A stretch of DNA of 38,413 nucleotides from Pseudomonas fluorescens (GCF_902497625.1 NZ_CABVGX010000048.1:1-38413), one strand, 5' to 3'; positions 1-8,319 are shown, numbered from the stretch's first letter. Numbers and translations are program-made. Notes: a model not told the origin generated them from the sequence alone.

Positions 1-293
1 GCCCGACACCGTCCACTTCACCGACGCCAGGCAAACCGAGCATTCCGGCGAAGCCGGCGAAACCCTTGCCGCGCACCTCGGCCAGCTTCGCCCCGCCACC
101 GGGTGGCAACAGCCATTGGGACGCCAAGCTCGGCGTATACGTACTGGAAGACCAGACCAACACCTTCTACCGCCAGCGCACGTACTACCGCTGGAACAAC
201 GGCTGGAGCCGTTCAATCAGCCCGAACGGGCCGTGGGAAGACACGGACATTCAGGGTGTTCCGGGAGGGTTGGGACGCAAATTCGGGCAGTAA
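1..293 (+). CDS. C-terminal part of an unknown proline-rich protein (5' end outside window)
   Basis: An open frame enters from the left edge and ends at TAA 291-293. The visible ~96 residues start with a Pro/Lys/Ala/Thr-rich stretch (repeated P-A-K-P and P-T-P-S motifs) and end in a compact aromatic-rich domain with many Trp and Tyr residues (HWD, YYRWNNGW, GPWED) and the tail GLGRKFGQ. The proline-rich part looks like a periplasmic spacer before a small folded C-terminal domain. I do not recognise the family and the N-terminus that would show a signal peptide is missing. A strong terminator follows 16 bases after the stop, so this is the last gene of its transcript and phnN starts a new unit. 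Confidence 0.6.
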   Translation, partial: PTPSTSPTPGKPSIPAKPAKPLPRTSASFAPPPGGNSHWDAKLGVYVLEDQTNTFYRQRTYYRWNNGWSRSISPNGPWEDTDIQGVPGGLGRKFGQ

Positions 294-308
294 CTGTCCA
301 GGTAAAAC

Positions 309-336
309 AAGGCGACCTTCGGGTCGCCTTTTTGTT
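309..336 (+). terminator. Rho-independent terminator
   Basis: An 8-bp perfect stem (AAGGCGAC / GTCGCCTT) closes a six-base CTTCGG loop (a stable UUCG-type tetraloop within it) and is followed by a run of T. It ends the proline-rich gene and insulates phnN. Confidence 0.9.
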
Positions 337-396
337 ATGGTCGCGAAATCATCCCGGGCCAAGCAGGTCTGGCGATCAGCGAAGAGGTTTGTATTG

Positions 397-945
397 ATGT
401 CGGGCAGGTTGATCTATCTCATCGGACCCTCAGGTTCGGGCAAGGACAGCCTGTTGGATGCCGCGCGAACACGGTTGACGAAGAGCAACTGTCGCATCGT
501 CCGTCGAGTCATCACTCGCTCCGCTGAGGCGGTGGGCGAGGCGGCACAAGGTGTCAGCGCGCAACGATTCGCCGAGATGGAGTCACAGGGTGAATTCGCC
601 CTGTGCTGGCACGCCAATGGTCTCGCTTACGGCATCCCGCGCGAAATAGACGATTGGCTGGCGGCGGGGGAGGACGTGCTGGTGAATGGCTCGCGCGGTC
701 ATCTGTCGGCCACACGCGAGCGTTATCCCAGTGCGCTGGTGGTGTTGCTGACGGTGGATGACGCGGTGCTACGCCACCGCCTGCTGGCGCGCGGCCGCGA
801 ATCTGCCGCCGAGATCGAACAGCGTCTGGCGCGCAACGACAGGTTCAGCGCCGAAGCTGGCAATGATCCATCGCTGCGGGTCATTGATAATTCCGGACCG
901 CTGGAGCAGTCAGTACAGCGCCTGCTCGCTTGCCTCGTCCGGTAA
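397..945 (+). CDS. phnN: Ribose 1,5-bisphosphate phosphokinase PhnN
   Basis: The 182-residue protein matches PhnN in size and pattern. In the family it uses ATP to phosphorylate ribose 1,5-bisphosphate to PRPP, the last step of carbon-phosphorus lyase breakdown of phosphonates, and can give an alternative route to PRPP. The P-loop GPSGSGKDS lies at residues 10-18, and the fold is guanylate-kinase-like, with conserved RVITR near residue 40 and NGSRGH near 99. The ATG at 397 is chosen because GAAGAGG (381-387) sits 9 bases upstream; reading further upstream would run through the preceding terminator. No other phn gene is visible here: a terminator lies upstream and a convergent MFS gene downstream, so this copy stands alone in the window. 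Confidence 0.9.
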   Translation: MSGRLIYLIGPSGSGKDSLLDAARTRLTKSNCRIVRRVITRSAEAVGEAAQGVSAQRFAEMESQGEFALCWHANGLAYGIPREIDDWLAAGEDVLVNGSRGHLSATRERYPSALVVLLTVDDAVLRHRLLARGRESAAEIEQRLARNDRFSAEAGNDPSLRVIDNSGPLEQSVQRLLACLVR

Positions 946-1078
946 CCCGGGGCGATTGATGCGCCAGTGGGCTGACCACCGATCGGTGTGTGCGCGCACA
1001 TACATCAAGAGCCGCTCGTCCTGTCTGGCTGATGCGGCGATGGGAAGCGGGTCCGGCACTGAGTCTTGCACAACACCT

Positions 1079-1107
1079 TCGAGGACAAGCCGGCTTGCCC
1101 GCGATGT
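1079..1107. repeat. Single REP-like element
   Basis: The sequence contains the palindromic core AAGCCGGCTT (1087-1096) followed by GCCCGCGATG, typical of Pseudomonas REP sequences. It lies between the convergent ends of phnN and the MFS gene. No second arm is visible nearby, so it appears to be a solitary REP. Confidence 0.45.
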
Positions 1108-1119
1108 TCTTCACCCGTC

Positions 1120-2325
1120 TCAAGCGGCAGCAAGCGAACGTTTCTCTGAAACACTCAGGAACCGCGCCAGCGCCAACAACGGAAAAGCGCTGCCGACAAT
1201 CACGATCCACAACCAGCCACCGTGCTCATACACCGCGCTGGCGATCGATGAACCGAACGCGCCGCCGATGAAGATGCTGGTCATGTACAGGGCATTCAAA
1301 CGTCCACGGCTCTTGGCATCCAGAGCGTAGACCGCGCGTTGGCCGAGGACCATGTTCATCTGCACACAAAAATCGAGGACCACGCCGGTGACCGCGAGGC
1401 CGATGACGCTGTAGAGCGGATGGATGAATGCCGGCAGAAAACTCAGGCTGGCGAGCAGCAGGGCCAGTAGTGATGCCATGCGGGTATGGCCGGCATCGGC
1501 GAGGCGGCCGGCGATGGGTGCGGCGATGGCACCGATGGCGCCGACCAGGGCGAATAGCGCGATCCCGGTCTGCGACAGGCCATGACTGCGCGCCAGTTCC
1601 AGCGGTACGGCGGTCCAGAACAGGCTGAATGAGGCAAACATGCAACCCTGATAAAACGCGCGCTGGCGCAGTACCGGTTGCTGGCGCAGCAGTGTCCACA
1701 GTGAACCCAGCAACTGGCCATAAGTGGCGTTGTGGTCGGGTTGGCGTTTGGGAATCGTCAGTGCCAGTACGATGCTGATCGCTGCCATCAAGCCCGCCGC
1801 GAGCATGAACATGGCACGCCAGCCGAAGTGGTCGGCGATCACACTGGATAAGGGCCGCGCCAACAGAATGCCGAGAAGCAAACCACCCATGATGCCGCCG
1901 ACTACGCGGCCGCGGGATTCTTCCGGTGAGAGGTGTGCCGCCAGGGGAATCAGGATCTGTACCGAGACCGAACTGAAACCCACCAGTAATGAAACCAGCA
2001 AGAACACGTTGGGCTGATCGGTAAACGCCGCGCAAAGCAGGCTGGCAATCGCGACCACCGTGGTGATGATCATCAGCCGGCGGTTTTCCAACAGATCGCC
2101 CAGCGGTACCAGAAAGAACAAGCCCAGCGCATAACCGATTTGCGTCAAGGAAACGATCAGGCTGGCCATGGTATTGGTCAGGCCGATGTCCGGTGCGATC
2201 AGGCCTATGATCGGCTGTGCGTAATAGATGTTTGCAACAATCGCACCGCAGCAGAAGGCGAACAGCAGCACCATGCCCTTGGTCATCGTCGCGGCGCCAT
2301 GAGCGGCCTGGTTCGGTTGATTCAT
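1120..2325 (-). CDS. MFS transporter, drug/metabolite exporter type
   Basis: The 401-residue protein has the length and about 12 hydrophobic segments of a major facilitator superfamily carrier of the DHA1/sugar-efflux type. A motif-A-like loop (PLGDLLENRRLMI) lies between TM2 and TM3 around residues 74-86, and a second PIAGRLADAGHTR loop sits in the matching place of the C-terminal half. The N-terminal MNQPNQAAHG stretch is cytoplasmic. Start at the ATG complementary to 2323-2325, before which only a weak GAGAA ribosome site is seen. The gene converges on phnN. Substrate cannot be read from sequence; many relatives are annotated as predicted arabinose or drug efflux carriers. It is not obviously in an operon with sbp, which has its own terminator. 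Confidence 0.85.
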   Translation of the reverse strand: MNQPNQAAHGAATMTKGMVLLFAFCCGAIVANIYYAQPIIGLIAPDIGLTNTMASLIVSLTQIGYALGLFFLVPLGDLLENRRLMIITTVVAIASLLCAAFTDQPNVFLLVSLLVGFSSVSVQILIPLAAHLSPEESRGRVVGGIMGGLLLGILLARPLSSVIADHFGWRAMFMLAAGLMAAISIVLALTIPKRQPDHNATYGQLLGSLWTLLRQQPVLRQRAFYQGCMFASFSLFWTAVPLELARSHGLSQTGIALFALVGAIGAIAAPIAGRLADAGHTRMASLLALLLASLSFLPAFIHPLYSVIGLAVTGVVLDFCVQMNMVLGQRAVYALDAKSRGRLNALYMTSIFIGGAFGSSIASAVYEHGGWLWIVIVGSAFPLLALARFLSVSEKRSLAAA

Positions 2326-2452
2326 CGAGTTTCTCGTCGACTGAATGGATAGGATTGCGCGCAGGTTAAAGCGCTGTCCGACATCGCAGAAGTCAATTCG
2401 CAGTGATAGTGATTATGCTGCGGGGGAATGGGCTGCGATGGCTGAATCCAAT

Positions 2453-2478
2453 AAAAAAGGCGACCTCCACGGTCGCCT
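2453..2478 (-). terminator. Terminator of sbp
   Basis: On the minus strand an AGGCGACC / GGTCGCCT stem (2458-2478) is followed by a run of T (the A-run 2453-2458 on the plus strand). It lies 20 bases after the sbp stop, so sbp is a single-gene transcript. Confidence 0.88.
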
Positions 2479-2497
2479 CTTCACAAAAGCTTAGAAC

Positions 2498-3496
2498 TTA
2501 CTGCCCGGTGTAAATCTGATCGAAAACCCCGCCATCATTGAAGTGGGTTTTCTGCACAGTGCGCCAGTCGCCGAAGGTCTTTTCCACCGAGAGGAAATCG
2601 ACTTTCGGGAAGCGATCGGTGTACTTGGCCAGTACTGCCGGGTCACGCGGACGCAGGTAGTTGGCAGCTGCAATCTCCTGACCTTCCGGCGACCACAGGT
2701 ATTTCAGATATTCCTCGGCGGCCACGCGGGTGCCTTTTTTCTCGACGACCTTGTCGACCACTGTCACGGGCGGTTCGGCTTCGGCGGAGACGCTTGGGTA
2801 AATGACTTCGAACTGATCACGACCAAATTCGCGAGCAATCATTTCCGCCTCATTCTCGAACGTCACCAGCACGTCGCCCAGTTGATTGGTCATGAACGTG
2901 GTGGTGGCTGCGCGGCCGCCGGTATCCAGCACTGGAGCTTGCTTGAACAGCTTGCCAACGAAATCCTTGGCCTTGTTCTCGTCACCGCCGTTCTTCAGCA
3001 CATAACCCCATGCCGACAAGTAGGTGTAACGGCCATTGCCCGAGGTCTTCGGGTTCGGCACGATCACCTGAACGCCGTCCTTGAGCAGATCGGGCCAGTC
3101 CTTCAGCGCTTTCGGGTTGCCTTTACGGACAATAAACACGGTGGCCGACGTGAATGGCGCGCTGTTGTTCGGCAGGCGAGTGACCCAGTTGTCCGGAATC
3201 AGTTTGCCATTGTCCACCAAGGCGTTGATGTCGGTGGCCATGTTCATGGTGATCACATCAGCGGGCAGGCCGTCGATGACCGAGCGTGCCTGTTTGCTGG
3301 AGCCGCCGAACGACATCTGTACGGTGATGTTTTCGTTGTGCTCCGCTTGCCAGTGTTTCTGAAAGGCAGCGTTGTAATCCTTGTAGAAATCGCGCATCAC
3401 GTCGTAAGACACGTTGAGCAGCGTCGGTGCGGCCTGGGCGAAGCTGGACATGACCAGGCCAGCGGCCAGCAGTGAGGCGCCAAAGAGTTTTTTCAC
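2498..3496 (-). CDS. sbp: Periplasmic sulfate-binding protein of the sulfate/thiosulfate ABC importer
   Basis: The 332-residue protein is a close match in layout to Sbp. It has a Sec signal peptide with likely cleavage after AQA (residue 22), then the mature start APTLLNVSYDVMRDFYKDYN, the FGGSSKQARSVIDGLPADV segment that contacts sulfate, and PKTSGNGRYTYLSAWGY in the hinge region. It delivers sulfate to CysTWA. The start is GTG (complement of 3494-3496), giving MKKLFG after AAGGA 7 bases upstream; the nearby ATG is out of frame. No cysT, cysW or cysA follows: a terminator comes at once. Either this is a second, stand-alone sbp serving a permease encoded elsewhere, or the operon is split. The 95-base promoter region carries the 10-bp palindrome ATAGGCCTAT at 3561-3570, whose role is unknown. 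Confidence 0.93.
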   Translation of the reverse strand: MKKLFGASLLAAGLVMSSFAQAAPTLLNVSYDVMRDFYKDYNAAFQKHWQAEHNENITVQMSFGGSSKQARSVIDGLPADVITMNMATDINALVDNGKLIPDNWVTRLPNNSAPFTSATVFIVRKGNPKALKDWPDLLKDGVQVIVPNPKTSGNGRYTYLSAWGYVLKNGGDENKAKDFVGKLFKQAPVLDTGGRAATTTFMTNQLGDVLVTFENEAEMIAREFGRDQFEVIYPSVSAEAEPPVTVVDKVVEKKGTRVAAEEYLKYLWSPEGQEIAAANYLRPRDPAVLAKYTDRFPKVDFLSVEKTFGDWRTVQKTHFNDGGVFDQIYTGQ

Positions 3497-3591
3497 CGCG
3501 CATTCCTTATTCTGAATTTAATGATGAGGCAAATTTGGCAACGACTATAACCGGGTGCCCATAGGCCTATAAAGATTAAAAAGCTCTTTGC

Positions 3592-4416
3592 TTATTCCAG
3601 TTTTTTAAACAGCTGACTGCCGCATCGGCAGCAAAATGCAGCGCTTGCTTCGTGACTGTTTTTCTTGCACACCGGGCAATCGGTTTGCAGCTGTTCGCCG
3701 CGCATGGCGTTGGCCAGCTCTGCGGTAAAAATCCCGGTGGGCACGGCAATGATCGAATAACCGGTGATCATCACCAAGGATGAAATGACCTGGCCCAGGG
3801 GCGTCTTCGGCACGATGTCGCCGAAACCAACCGTGGTCAACGTGACGATTGCCCAATAGATGCCTTTGGGGATGCTGGTGAAGCCGTGCTCCGGCCCTTC
3901 GATCACGTACATCAAGGTACCGAACACCGTCACCAGGGTGCAGACACTGACCAGGAACACGACAATCTTCTGCTTGCTGCCGCGCAGCGCCGACATCAGG
4001 TAATTGGCTTGCTTGAGATACGGGCTGAGCTTGAGCACGCGGAAAATCCGCAGCATCCGAATGATCCGGATGATCAGCAGGTACTGCGCATCGGCGTAGT
4101 ACAGTGCGAGGATGCCGGGGACGATCGCGAGCAAATCCACCAGCCCGTAAAAGCTGAAGGCGTAACGTAACGGCTTCGGCGAGCAGTACAGGCGCAGGCC
4201 GTATTCGATGGCGAAGATGAGCGTAAAGCCCCACTCGATGTACGCCAGCAGGTCGGCGTAGTTCTGGTGGATCGTGTCGATGCTGTCGAGCATCACGATC
4301 ACCAGGCTGGCCAGAATGATCAACAGCAAGATGCCGTCGAAGCGCCGCCCGGCCTTGGTGTCGCTCTGGAAAACCATGACGTAAAGTTCTTCACGCCAGT
4401 TTTTGCTGCTGTCCAT
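3592..4416 (-). CDS. Voltage-gated potassium channel with C-terminal zinc ribbon
   Basis: The 274-residue protein has the six-segment Kv layout: S1 at about 27-45, an S4 with regularly spaced arginines (R117 to R126, pattern RIIRMLRIFR), a pore with filter TTVGFGD (194-200), and S6 with a PTG bend. After S6 comes a short soluble tail holding a putative zinc ribbon, C247-x2-C250 with C262-x2-C265. The protein should conduct K+ across the inner membrane. ATG at 4414-4416 is preferred; an in-frame TTG at 4434 would add six residues and leave only 3 bases to the urea transporter stop. The gene lies 21 bases after that transporter and is probably co-transcribed. It lacks RCK/TrkA or cyclic-nucleotide domains. 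Confidence 0.88.
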   Translation of the reverse strand: MDSSKNWREELYVMVFQSDTKAGRRFDGILLLIILASLVIVMLDSIDTIHQNYADLLAYIEWGFTLIFAIEYGLRLYCSPKPLRYAFSFYGLVDLLAIVPGILALYYADAQYLLIIRIIRMLRIFRVLKLSPYLKQANYLMSALRGSKQKIVVFLVSVCTLVTVFGTLMYVIEGPEHGFTSIPKGIYWAIVTLTTVGFGDIVPKTPLGQVISSLVMITGYSIIAVPTGIFTAELANAMRGEQLQTDCPVCKKNSHEASAAFCCRCGSQLFKKLE

Positions 4417-4437
4417 GGAAACCGCCCAAACCAATGA

Positions 4438-5352
4438 TCAGCGCAGCCTAGGTTGATTCTCCTCTGGAAGGCAAGGTGCACGGTTGCTTGCGACTGTGCC
4501 GGGCACCTGAACTGCCGGGCGAATCAGCCAGCACGCGAGGATAAACGGTGCGGTCAGGGTGGGCAGTCCGACTGCGGCAAACAGCGGTGTCAGCAAAAGT
4601 GCGAACGCTATTCCGAGCAGCGGCAGCCACGGTTGCTGGCGCGATGAGCTGAAGGCGAGGGCGGCGAGTACGCAGTTGTAGCCACCCAGGCCAATTAAAG
4701 CGCTGTAGAAGTCATGGTGCAGCAGGTTCCAGCCCATGCCAGCGACCGAGGCGAACATTGCCCAGCAGAATGCCCGGCGATCAGCGATCAGCAGCCCGGC
4801 AGCAATCAGCGCCCCGGCAAGCGGATGACTGAGAAACATCACCTGGCCCAGGCCTTTGAAAGGTGCGGCGAGCATGTTCAGCGTGTTGACCTCGATCAGA
4901 TGCGCAGGGGTCGAGGGCGTGGCGAAACACAGCAGCAGCCAGCCCAGCACCACGAAGGGCGCGGTGTAGGCGGGCAGGTACTGGCTGACGCGTGTGCGTT
5001 TCAACCATTGTTGGGTGAGCATCGCACTCAGTCCGCCCGCCGCGATGATCAGCGGCGGTAGCAGCGCGGACCACGGAAAATACAGGCTCAGCAGCAGGCC
5101 GAGCAAAACTCCGTTGTAACTGAACAGACCGGCCTGACGATCAGCCTTCGCGTAGTTGCGGCGCTGCGCGGTGAGCAACCCGGCAACTGCGCCGAGCAGG
5201 GCGCCGCCGAGCAGAACCGGTGCGGTAAAAAGAATCGCCAGCAGGCACAGCAGGCCGCACAACGGATTGCGCTGGAGGAATATCTGGCTGAAACCGTTGA
5301 GCAGGGCAGTCGCCCAGTCGGGGCAGTGGGTGTTGAAGTGGTTGGCAGGCAT
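4438..5352 (-). CDS. Urea transporter (UT family)
   Basis: The 304-residue hydrophobic protein has the two-fold repeated architecture of UT/Yut urea channels. The first half has QRNPLCGLLCLLAI and a FSYNGVLLGLLL motif; the second half repeats it as FLSHPLAGALIAAGL and GYNCVLAALA. These NP/NG motifs shape the urea-selective filter. It should let urea cross the inner membrane. In P. putida a gene of this type follows the gcl-hyi-glxR-ttuD-pyk cluster, as here. Urea and glyoxylate are both products of allantoin/ureidoglycolate breakdown, which gives a reason for the linkage (inference). A REPIN separates it from pyk. ATG complementary to 5350-5352 has only a weak ribosome site. Confidence 0.88.
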   Translation of the reverse strand: MPANHFNTHCPDWATALLNGFSQIFLQRNPLCGLLCLLAILFTAPVLLGGALLGAVAGLLTAQRRNYAKADRQAGLFSYNGVLLGLLLSLYFPWSALLPPLIIAAGGLSAMLTQQWLKRTRVSQYLPAYTAPFVVLGWLLLCFATPSTPAHLIEVNTLNMLAAPFKGLGQVMFLSHPLAGALIAAGLLIADRRAFCWAMFASVAGMGWNLLHHDFYSALIGLGGYNCVLAALAFSSSRQQPWLPLLGIAFALLLTPLFAAVGLPTLTAPFILACWLIRPAVQVPGTVASNRAPCLPEENQPRLR

Positions 5353-5387
5353 GGCAGTTCTGAAAGTCAGTGAAACCGGGGTGCCTG

Positions 5388-5483
5388 CATCGCCAGCAGG
5401 CCGGCTCCCACACTGAATCTTTGTTCAGTCATTGAATCTGTGGTGTACACAAATCAACTGTGGGAGCCAGCCTGCTGGCGATG
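5388..5483. repeat. REPIN (paired REP, type B)
   Basis: Two 24-base arms, 5388-5411 and 5460-5483, are inverted copies with one mismatch; the core reads CATCGCCAGCAGG..GGCTCCCAC. The element fills the gap between pyk and the urea transporter, and on transcripts it could fold into a long hairpin. Confidence 0.85.
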
Positions 5484-5498
5484 AGGCCGGTGTGGGCG

Positions 5499-6914
5499 CT
5501 AAATCAACGTCTCGATGCGCAACGAATTAGTCGACCCCGGCTGCCCGAACGGCACACCCGCCGTGATCAGCAACGTATCGCCACGCTGCGCCATGCCTTG
5601 GGCCTGAGCAATTTCCAGCGCCGTCGAACACACCTCATCTACCTGGCGCAGGCGATCATTGACCACCGAGTGCACGCCCCAGGCCACAGTCAAGCGCCGA
5701 GCGGTCTGCAGATTCGGCGTCAGGTTGAGGATCGGCACCGTCGGCCGCTCCCTGGCTGCGCGCAGGCTCGAGGTTCCTGATTCGCTGTAATTCACCAACA
5801 CCGCCACAGGCAGCACATTGCTGATGCGGCGGATCGCACAGCTGATCGCATCGGACACGGTCGCCTCGGCTTTCGGCCGGCTCACGTCCAGTTGCGCCTG
5901 ATAATCCGGCCCGTTTTCCACCTGGCGGATAATCTTGCTCATCATCTGCACGGCTTCCAGCGGGTACTCGCCGGACGCAGTTTCCGCCGACAGCATCACT
6001 GCGTCGGCGCCTTCGGCCACCGCATTGGCTACGTCGGTGACTTCAGCGCGGGTCGGCGCCGGGGAGAAGCGCATCGATTCGAGCATCTGCGTCGCCACCA
6101 CCACCGGTTTGCCCAGTTCGCGGCAGGTCGAGATGATGTTCTTCTGGATTTGCGGCACGCTCTCGGCCGGCACTTCCACGCCCAGATCGCCCCGCGCAAC
6201 CATGATGGCGTCGCTCAGCTCGGCAATTTCCCTCAGCTGCGTCACCGCTGAGGGCTTCTCGATCTTGGCCATCAGGAACGCCCGATTGCCGATCAGTTCG
6301 CGCGCTTCGCGGATGTCTTGCGGGCGCTGCACAAACGACAGCGCGACCCAATCCACTCCCAGCTCCAGACCGAAACTCAAGTCGCGCCGGTCCTTGGCCG
6401 TCAACGGGCTCAGATCCAGCACCGCTTGCGGCACGTTGACGCCCTTGCGATCCGATAACTCACCGCCATTGAGCACGGTGGTGTCGATCGCGTCGGCGTA
6501 TTTGGTGACCACGCGCAGGCGCAATTTGCCGTCGTCGAGCAGCAGGTCCATCCCAGGTTCCAGCGCGGCAATGATTTCCGGATGCGGCAGGTTGACCCGG
6601 CGTTCGTCGCCGGGCGTCGGGTCGAGGTCCAGGCGCAGGGCTTGACCGCGATGCAGCTGCACCTTGCCGTCGGCGAATTTACCGACGCGCAGTTTCGGGC
6701 CTTGCAGGTCCATCAAAATGCCCAGCGGATAATTCAGCTGCCGCTCGACTTCGCGGATCCACTGGAAACGCTTGGCGTGGTCGGCGTGATCACCATGGCT
6801 GAAGTTGAGGCGGAAGATATTGACCCCCGCCTGCACCAGTTCGCGGATGTCTTCGATGCCTTCGGTGGCCGGGCCGAGGGTGGCGAGGATTTTGACCTTT
6901 TTGTCAGGCGTCAT
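5499..6914 (-). CDS. pyk: Pyruvate kinase of the glyoxylate/glycerate cluster
   Basis: The 471-residue protein has the full pyruvate kinase layout: N-terminal NFSHGDH and MDLQGPKLRVG, the Mg2+/substrate segment AKIEKPSAV, ARGDLGVE, the ATQMLESM strand, AEGADAVMLSAETASG, and the C-terminal alpha/beta domain from about residue 350. It turns phosphoenolpyruvate and ADP into pyruvate and ATP. Position after ttuD matches the P. putida gcl cluster (pykF/ttuE-like), where glycerate made from glyoxylate is phosphorylated and drained to pyruvate. Its ATG lies inside the 3' end of ttuD (11-base overlap), so translation is probably coupled. This is likely one of two pyruvate kinases in the genome (known for Pseudomonas; the other would lie elsewhere). 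Confidence 0.95.
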   Translation of the reverse strand: MTPDKKVKILATLGPATEGIEDIRELVQAGVNIFRLNFSHGDHADHAKRFQWIREVERQLNYPLGILMDLQGPKLRVGKFADGKVQLHRGQALRLDLDPTPGDERRVNLPHPEIIAALEPGMDLLLDDGKLRLRVVTKYADAIDTTVLNGGELSDRKGVNVPQAVLDLSPLTAKDRRDLSFGLELGVDWVALSFVQRPQDIREARELIGNRAFLMAKIEKPSAVTQLREIAELSDAIMVARGDLGVEVPAESVPQIQKNIISTCRELGKPVVVATQMLESMRFSPAPTRAEVTDVANAVAEGADAVMLSAETASGEYPLEAVQMMSKIIRQVENGPDYQAQLDVSRPKAEATVSDAISCAIRRISNVLPVAVLVNYSESGTSSLRAARERPTVPILNLTPNLQTARRLTVAWGVHSVVNDRLRQVDEVCSTALEIAQAQGMAQRGDTLLITAGVPFGQPGSTNSLRIETLI

Positions 6915-8184
6915 GTTTAGGGTTCTCGAGAATCAGGATGGCGCGGAAGTCGTTGACGTTGGTGCGCGTCGGCTCGGTGACGATCAAGGCATCCAGTGCC
7001 TGGAAGTAGCCGTAGCCATTGTTGTTGTCGAGTTCATCGCTGGCGCTCAGGCCGAGTGCGGCGGCGCGGGCGTAACTGTCCGGCGTCATGATGGCGCCGG
7101 CATTGTCTTCGGAACCGTCGATACCGTCAGTGTCACCGGCCAGGGCGTAGACGCCGGGCAGGCCTTTGAGACTCTCGGTCAGGCTCAGCAGAAATTCAGC
7201 GTTGCGACCGCCACGGCCATTGCCGCGCACGGTCACCGTGGTTTCGCCACCTGAAAGAATCACGCAGGGCACCGGCAACGGCTGGCCGTGCAAGACCACT
7301 TGCCGGGCGATGCCGGCATGGACCTTGGCCACTTCCCGCGATTCACCTTCCAGATCACCAAGGATCAAGGGACTGAAACCGGCCTGACGCGCCTTCACCG
7401 CTGCTGCTTCCAGCGATTGTTGCGGACGGGCGATCAGTTGGAAATGACTGCGCTCAAGGCTCGGATCACCGGGCTTGACCGTCTCCGATTGCGGGTTTTG
7501 CAGCCAGGTGCGCACCGAGGAGGGTATATCGATCGCATAACGATTGAGGATCGCCAGCGCTTCGGCGGACGTGCTTGGGTCGGCCACGGTCGGGCCGGAG
7601 GCGATGACCGTGGCGAGGTCGCCCGGTACGTCGGAAATCGCGTAGGTGTACACAGTGGCAGGCCAGCAGGCCTTGCCGAGACGGCCGCCCTTGATCGCCG
7701 AGAGGTGCTTGCGTACGCAATTCATCTCACCGATGGTTGCGCCGGATTTGAGCAGGGCTTTGTTGATCGATTGCTTGTCGGCGAGGGTGATGCCTTCGGC
7801 TGGGAGGGCGAGCAAGGCAGAGCCGCCACCCGACAGCAGGAAAATCACCCGGTCATCTTCGCTCAGGTTGCTGACCAGTTCGAACACACGCTTGGCGACG
7901 GCTTGACCTGCAGCATCCGGCACGGGATGTGCGGCCTCGACCACTTCGATTTTTTCGCACGGGGCGCCGTGGCCATAGCGGGTTACGACCAGGCCGCTGA
8001 CTTCACCCTGCCAGCAGCGCTCGACCACTTGAGCCATGGCCGCCGCGGCTTTGCCGGCACCGATGACGATCACTCTGCCGCTGCGATCAACCGGCAGATG
8101 GGCTTCGAGAACTTGCTGCGGATGGGCCGCGTCAATGGCTGTGGAAAACAGCTCGCGCAGGAATTGTTGCGGATCGACTGACAT
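6904..8184 (-). CDS. ttuD: MOFRL-family glycerate kinase, usually annotated hydroxypyruvate reductase TtuD
   Basis: The 426-residue protein has the two-domain MOFRL/glycerate-2-kinase fold. The N-terminal part has VIGAGKAAAAMA (about residues 40-51), then FLLSGGGSALLALP and MNCVRKHLSAIKGGRL; the C-terminal MOFRL domain has SGGETTVTVRGNGRGGRNAEF and the ALAGDTDGIDGSEDNAGA motif. It is historically named TtuD, hydroxypyruvate reductase, from tartrate catabolism, but proteins of this fold phosphorylate D-glycerate to 2-phosphoglycerate, which fits better between GlxR (makes glycerate) and pyruvate kinase. Which activity dominates cannot be told from sequence. It overlaps pyk by 11 bases and is separated from glxR by a REPIN. 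The ATG at 8184 follows a GGGAG-like ribosome site. Confidence 0.92.
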   Translation of the reverse strand: MSVDPQQFLRELFSTAIDAAHPQQVLEAHLPVDRSGRVIVIGAGKAAAAMAQVVERCWQGEVSGLVVTRYGHGAPCEKIEVVEAAHPVPDAAGQAVAKRVFELVSNLSEDDRVIFLLSGGGSALLALPAEGITLADKQSINKALLKSGATIGEMNCVRKHLSAIKGGRLGKACWPATVYTYAISDVPGDLATVIASGPTVADPSTSAEALAILNRYAIDIPSSVRTWLQNPQSETVKPGDPSLERSHFQLIARPQQSLEAAAVKARQAGFSPLILGDLEGESREVAKVHAGIARQVVLHGQPLPVPCVILSGGETTVTVRGNGRGGRNAEFLLSLTESLKGLPGVYALAGDTDGIDGSEDNAGAIMTPDSYARAAALGLSASDELDNNNGYGYFQALDALIVTEPTRTNVNDFRAILILENPKHDA

Positions 8185-8228
8185 GGCGGGCTCCCGGAAT
8201 TCTTGTTATTTGAAAGGGCAACTCAGAT

Positions 8229-8305
8229 CCCTGTGGGAGCGAGTGTGGTGAGGGGGCGGTGCGACGTTTCGCCAAGCCCCTCGCCACAGGCCTGCTCCCA
8301 CAGGG
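8229..8305. repeat. REPIN between glxR and ttuD
   Basis: The outer arms CCCTGTGGGAGC (8229-8240) and GCTCCCACAGGG (8294-8305) are perfectly complementary. The inner part contains a 28-base block (8253-8280) that recurs exactly at 9376-9403 in the next intergenic gap, so this is a composite of two REP families. Confidence 0.8.
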
Positions 8306-8319
8306 TTGTGGGGCAGGGC

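Noticed and set aside
4417..4434. TTG start for the potassium channel at 4434
   Set aside because: The ATG at 4416 is in frame and does not need a rare start; neither has a strong ribosome site, so the choice stays open.
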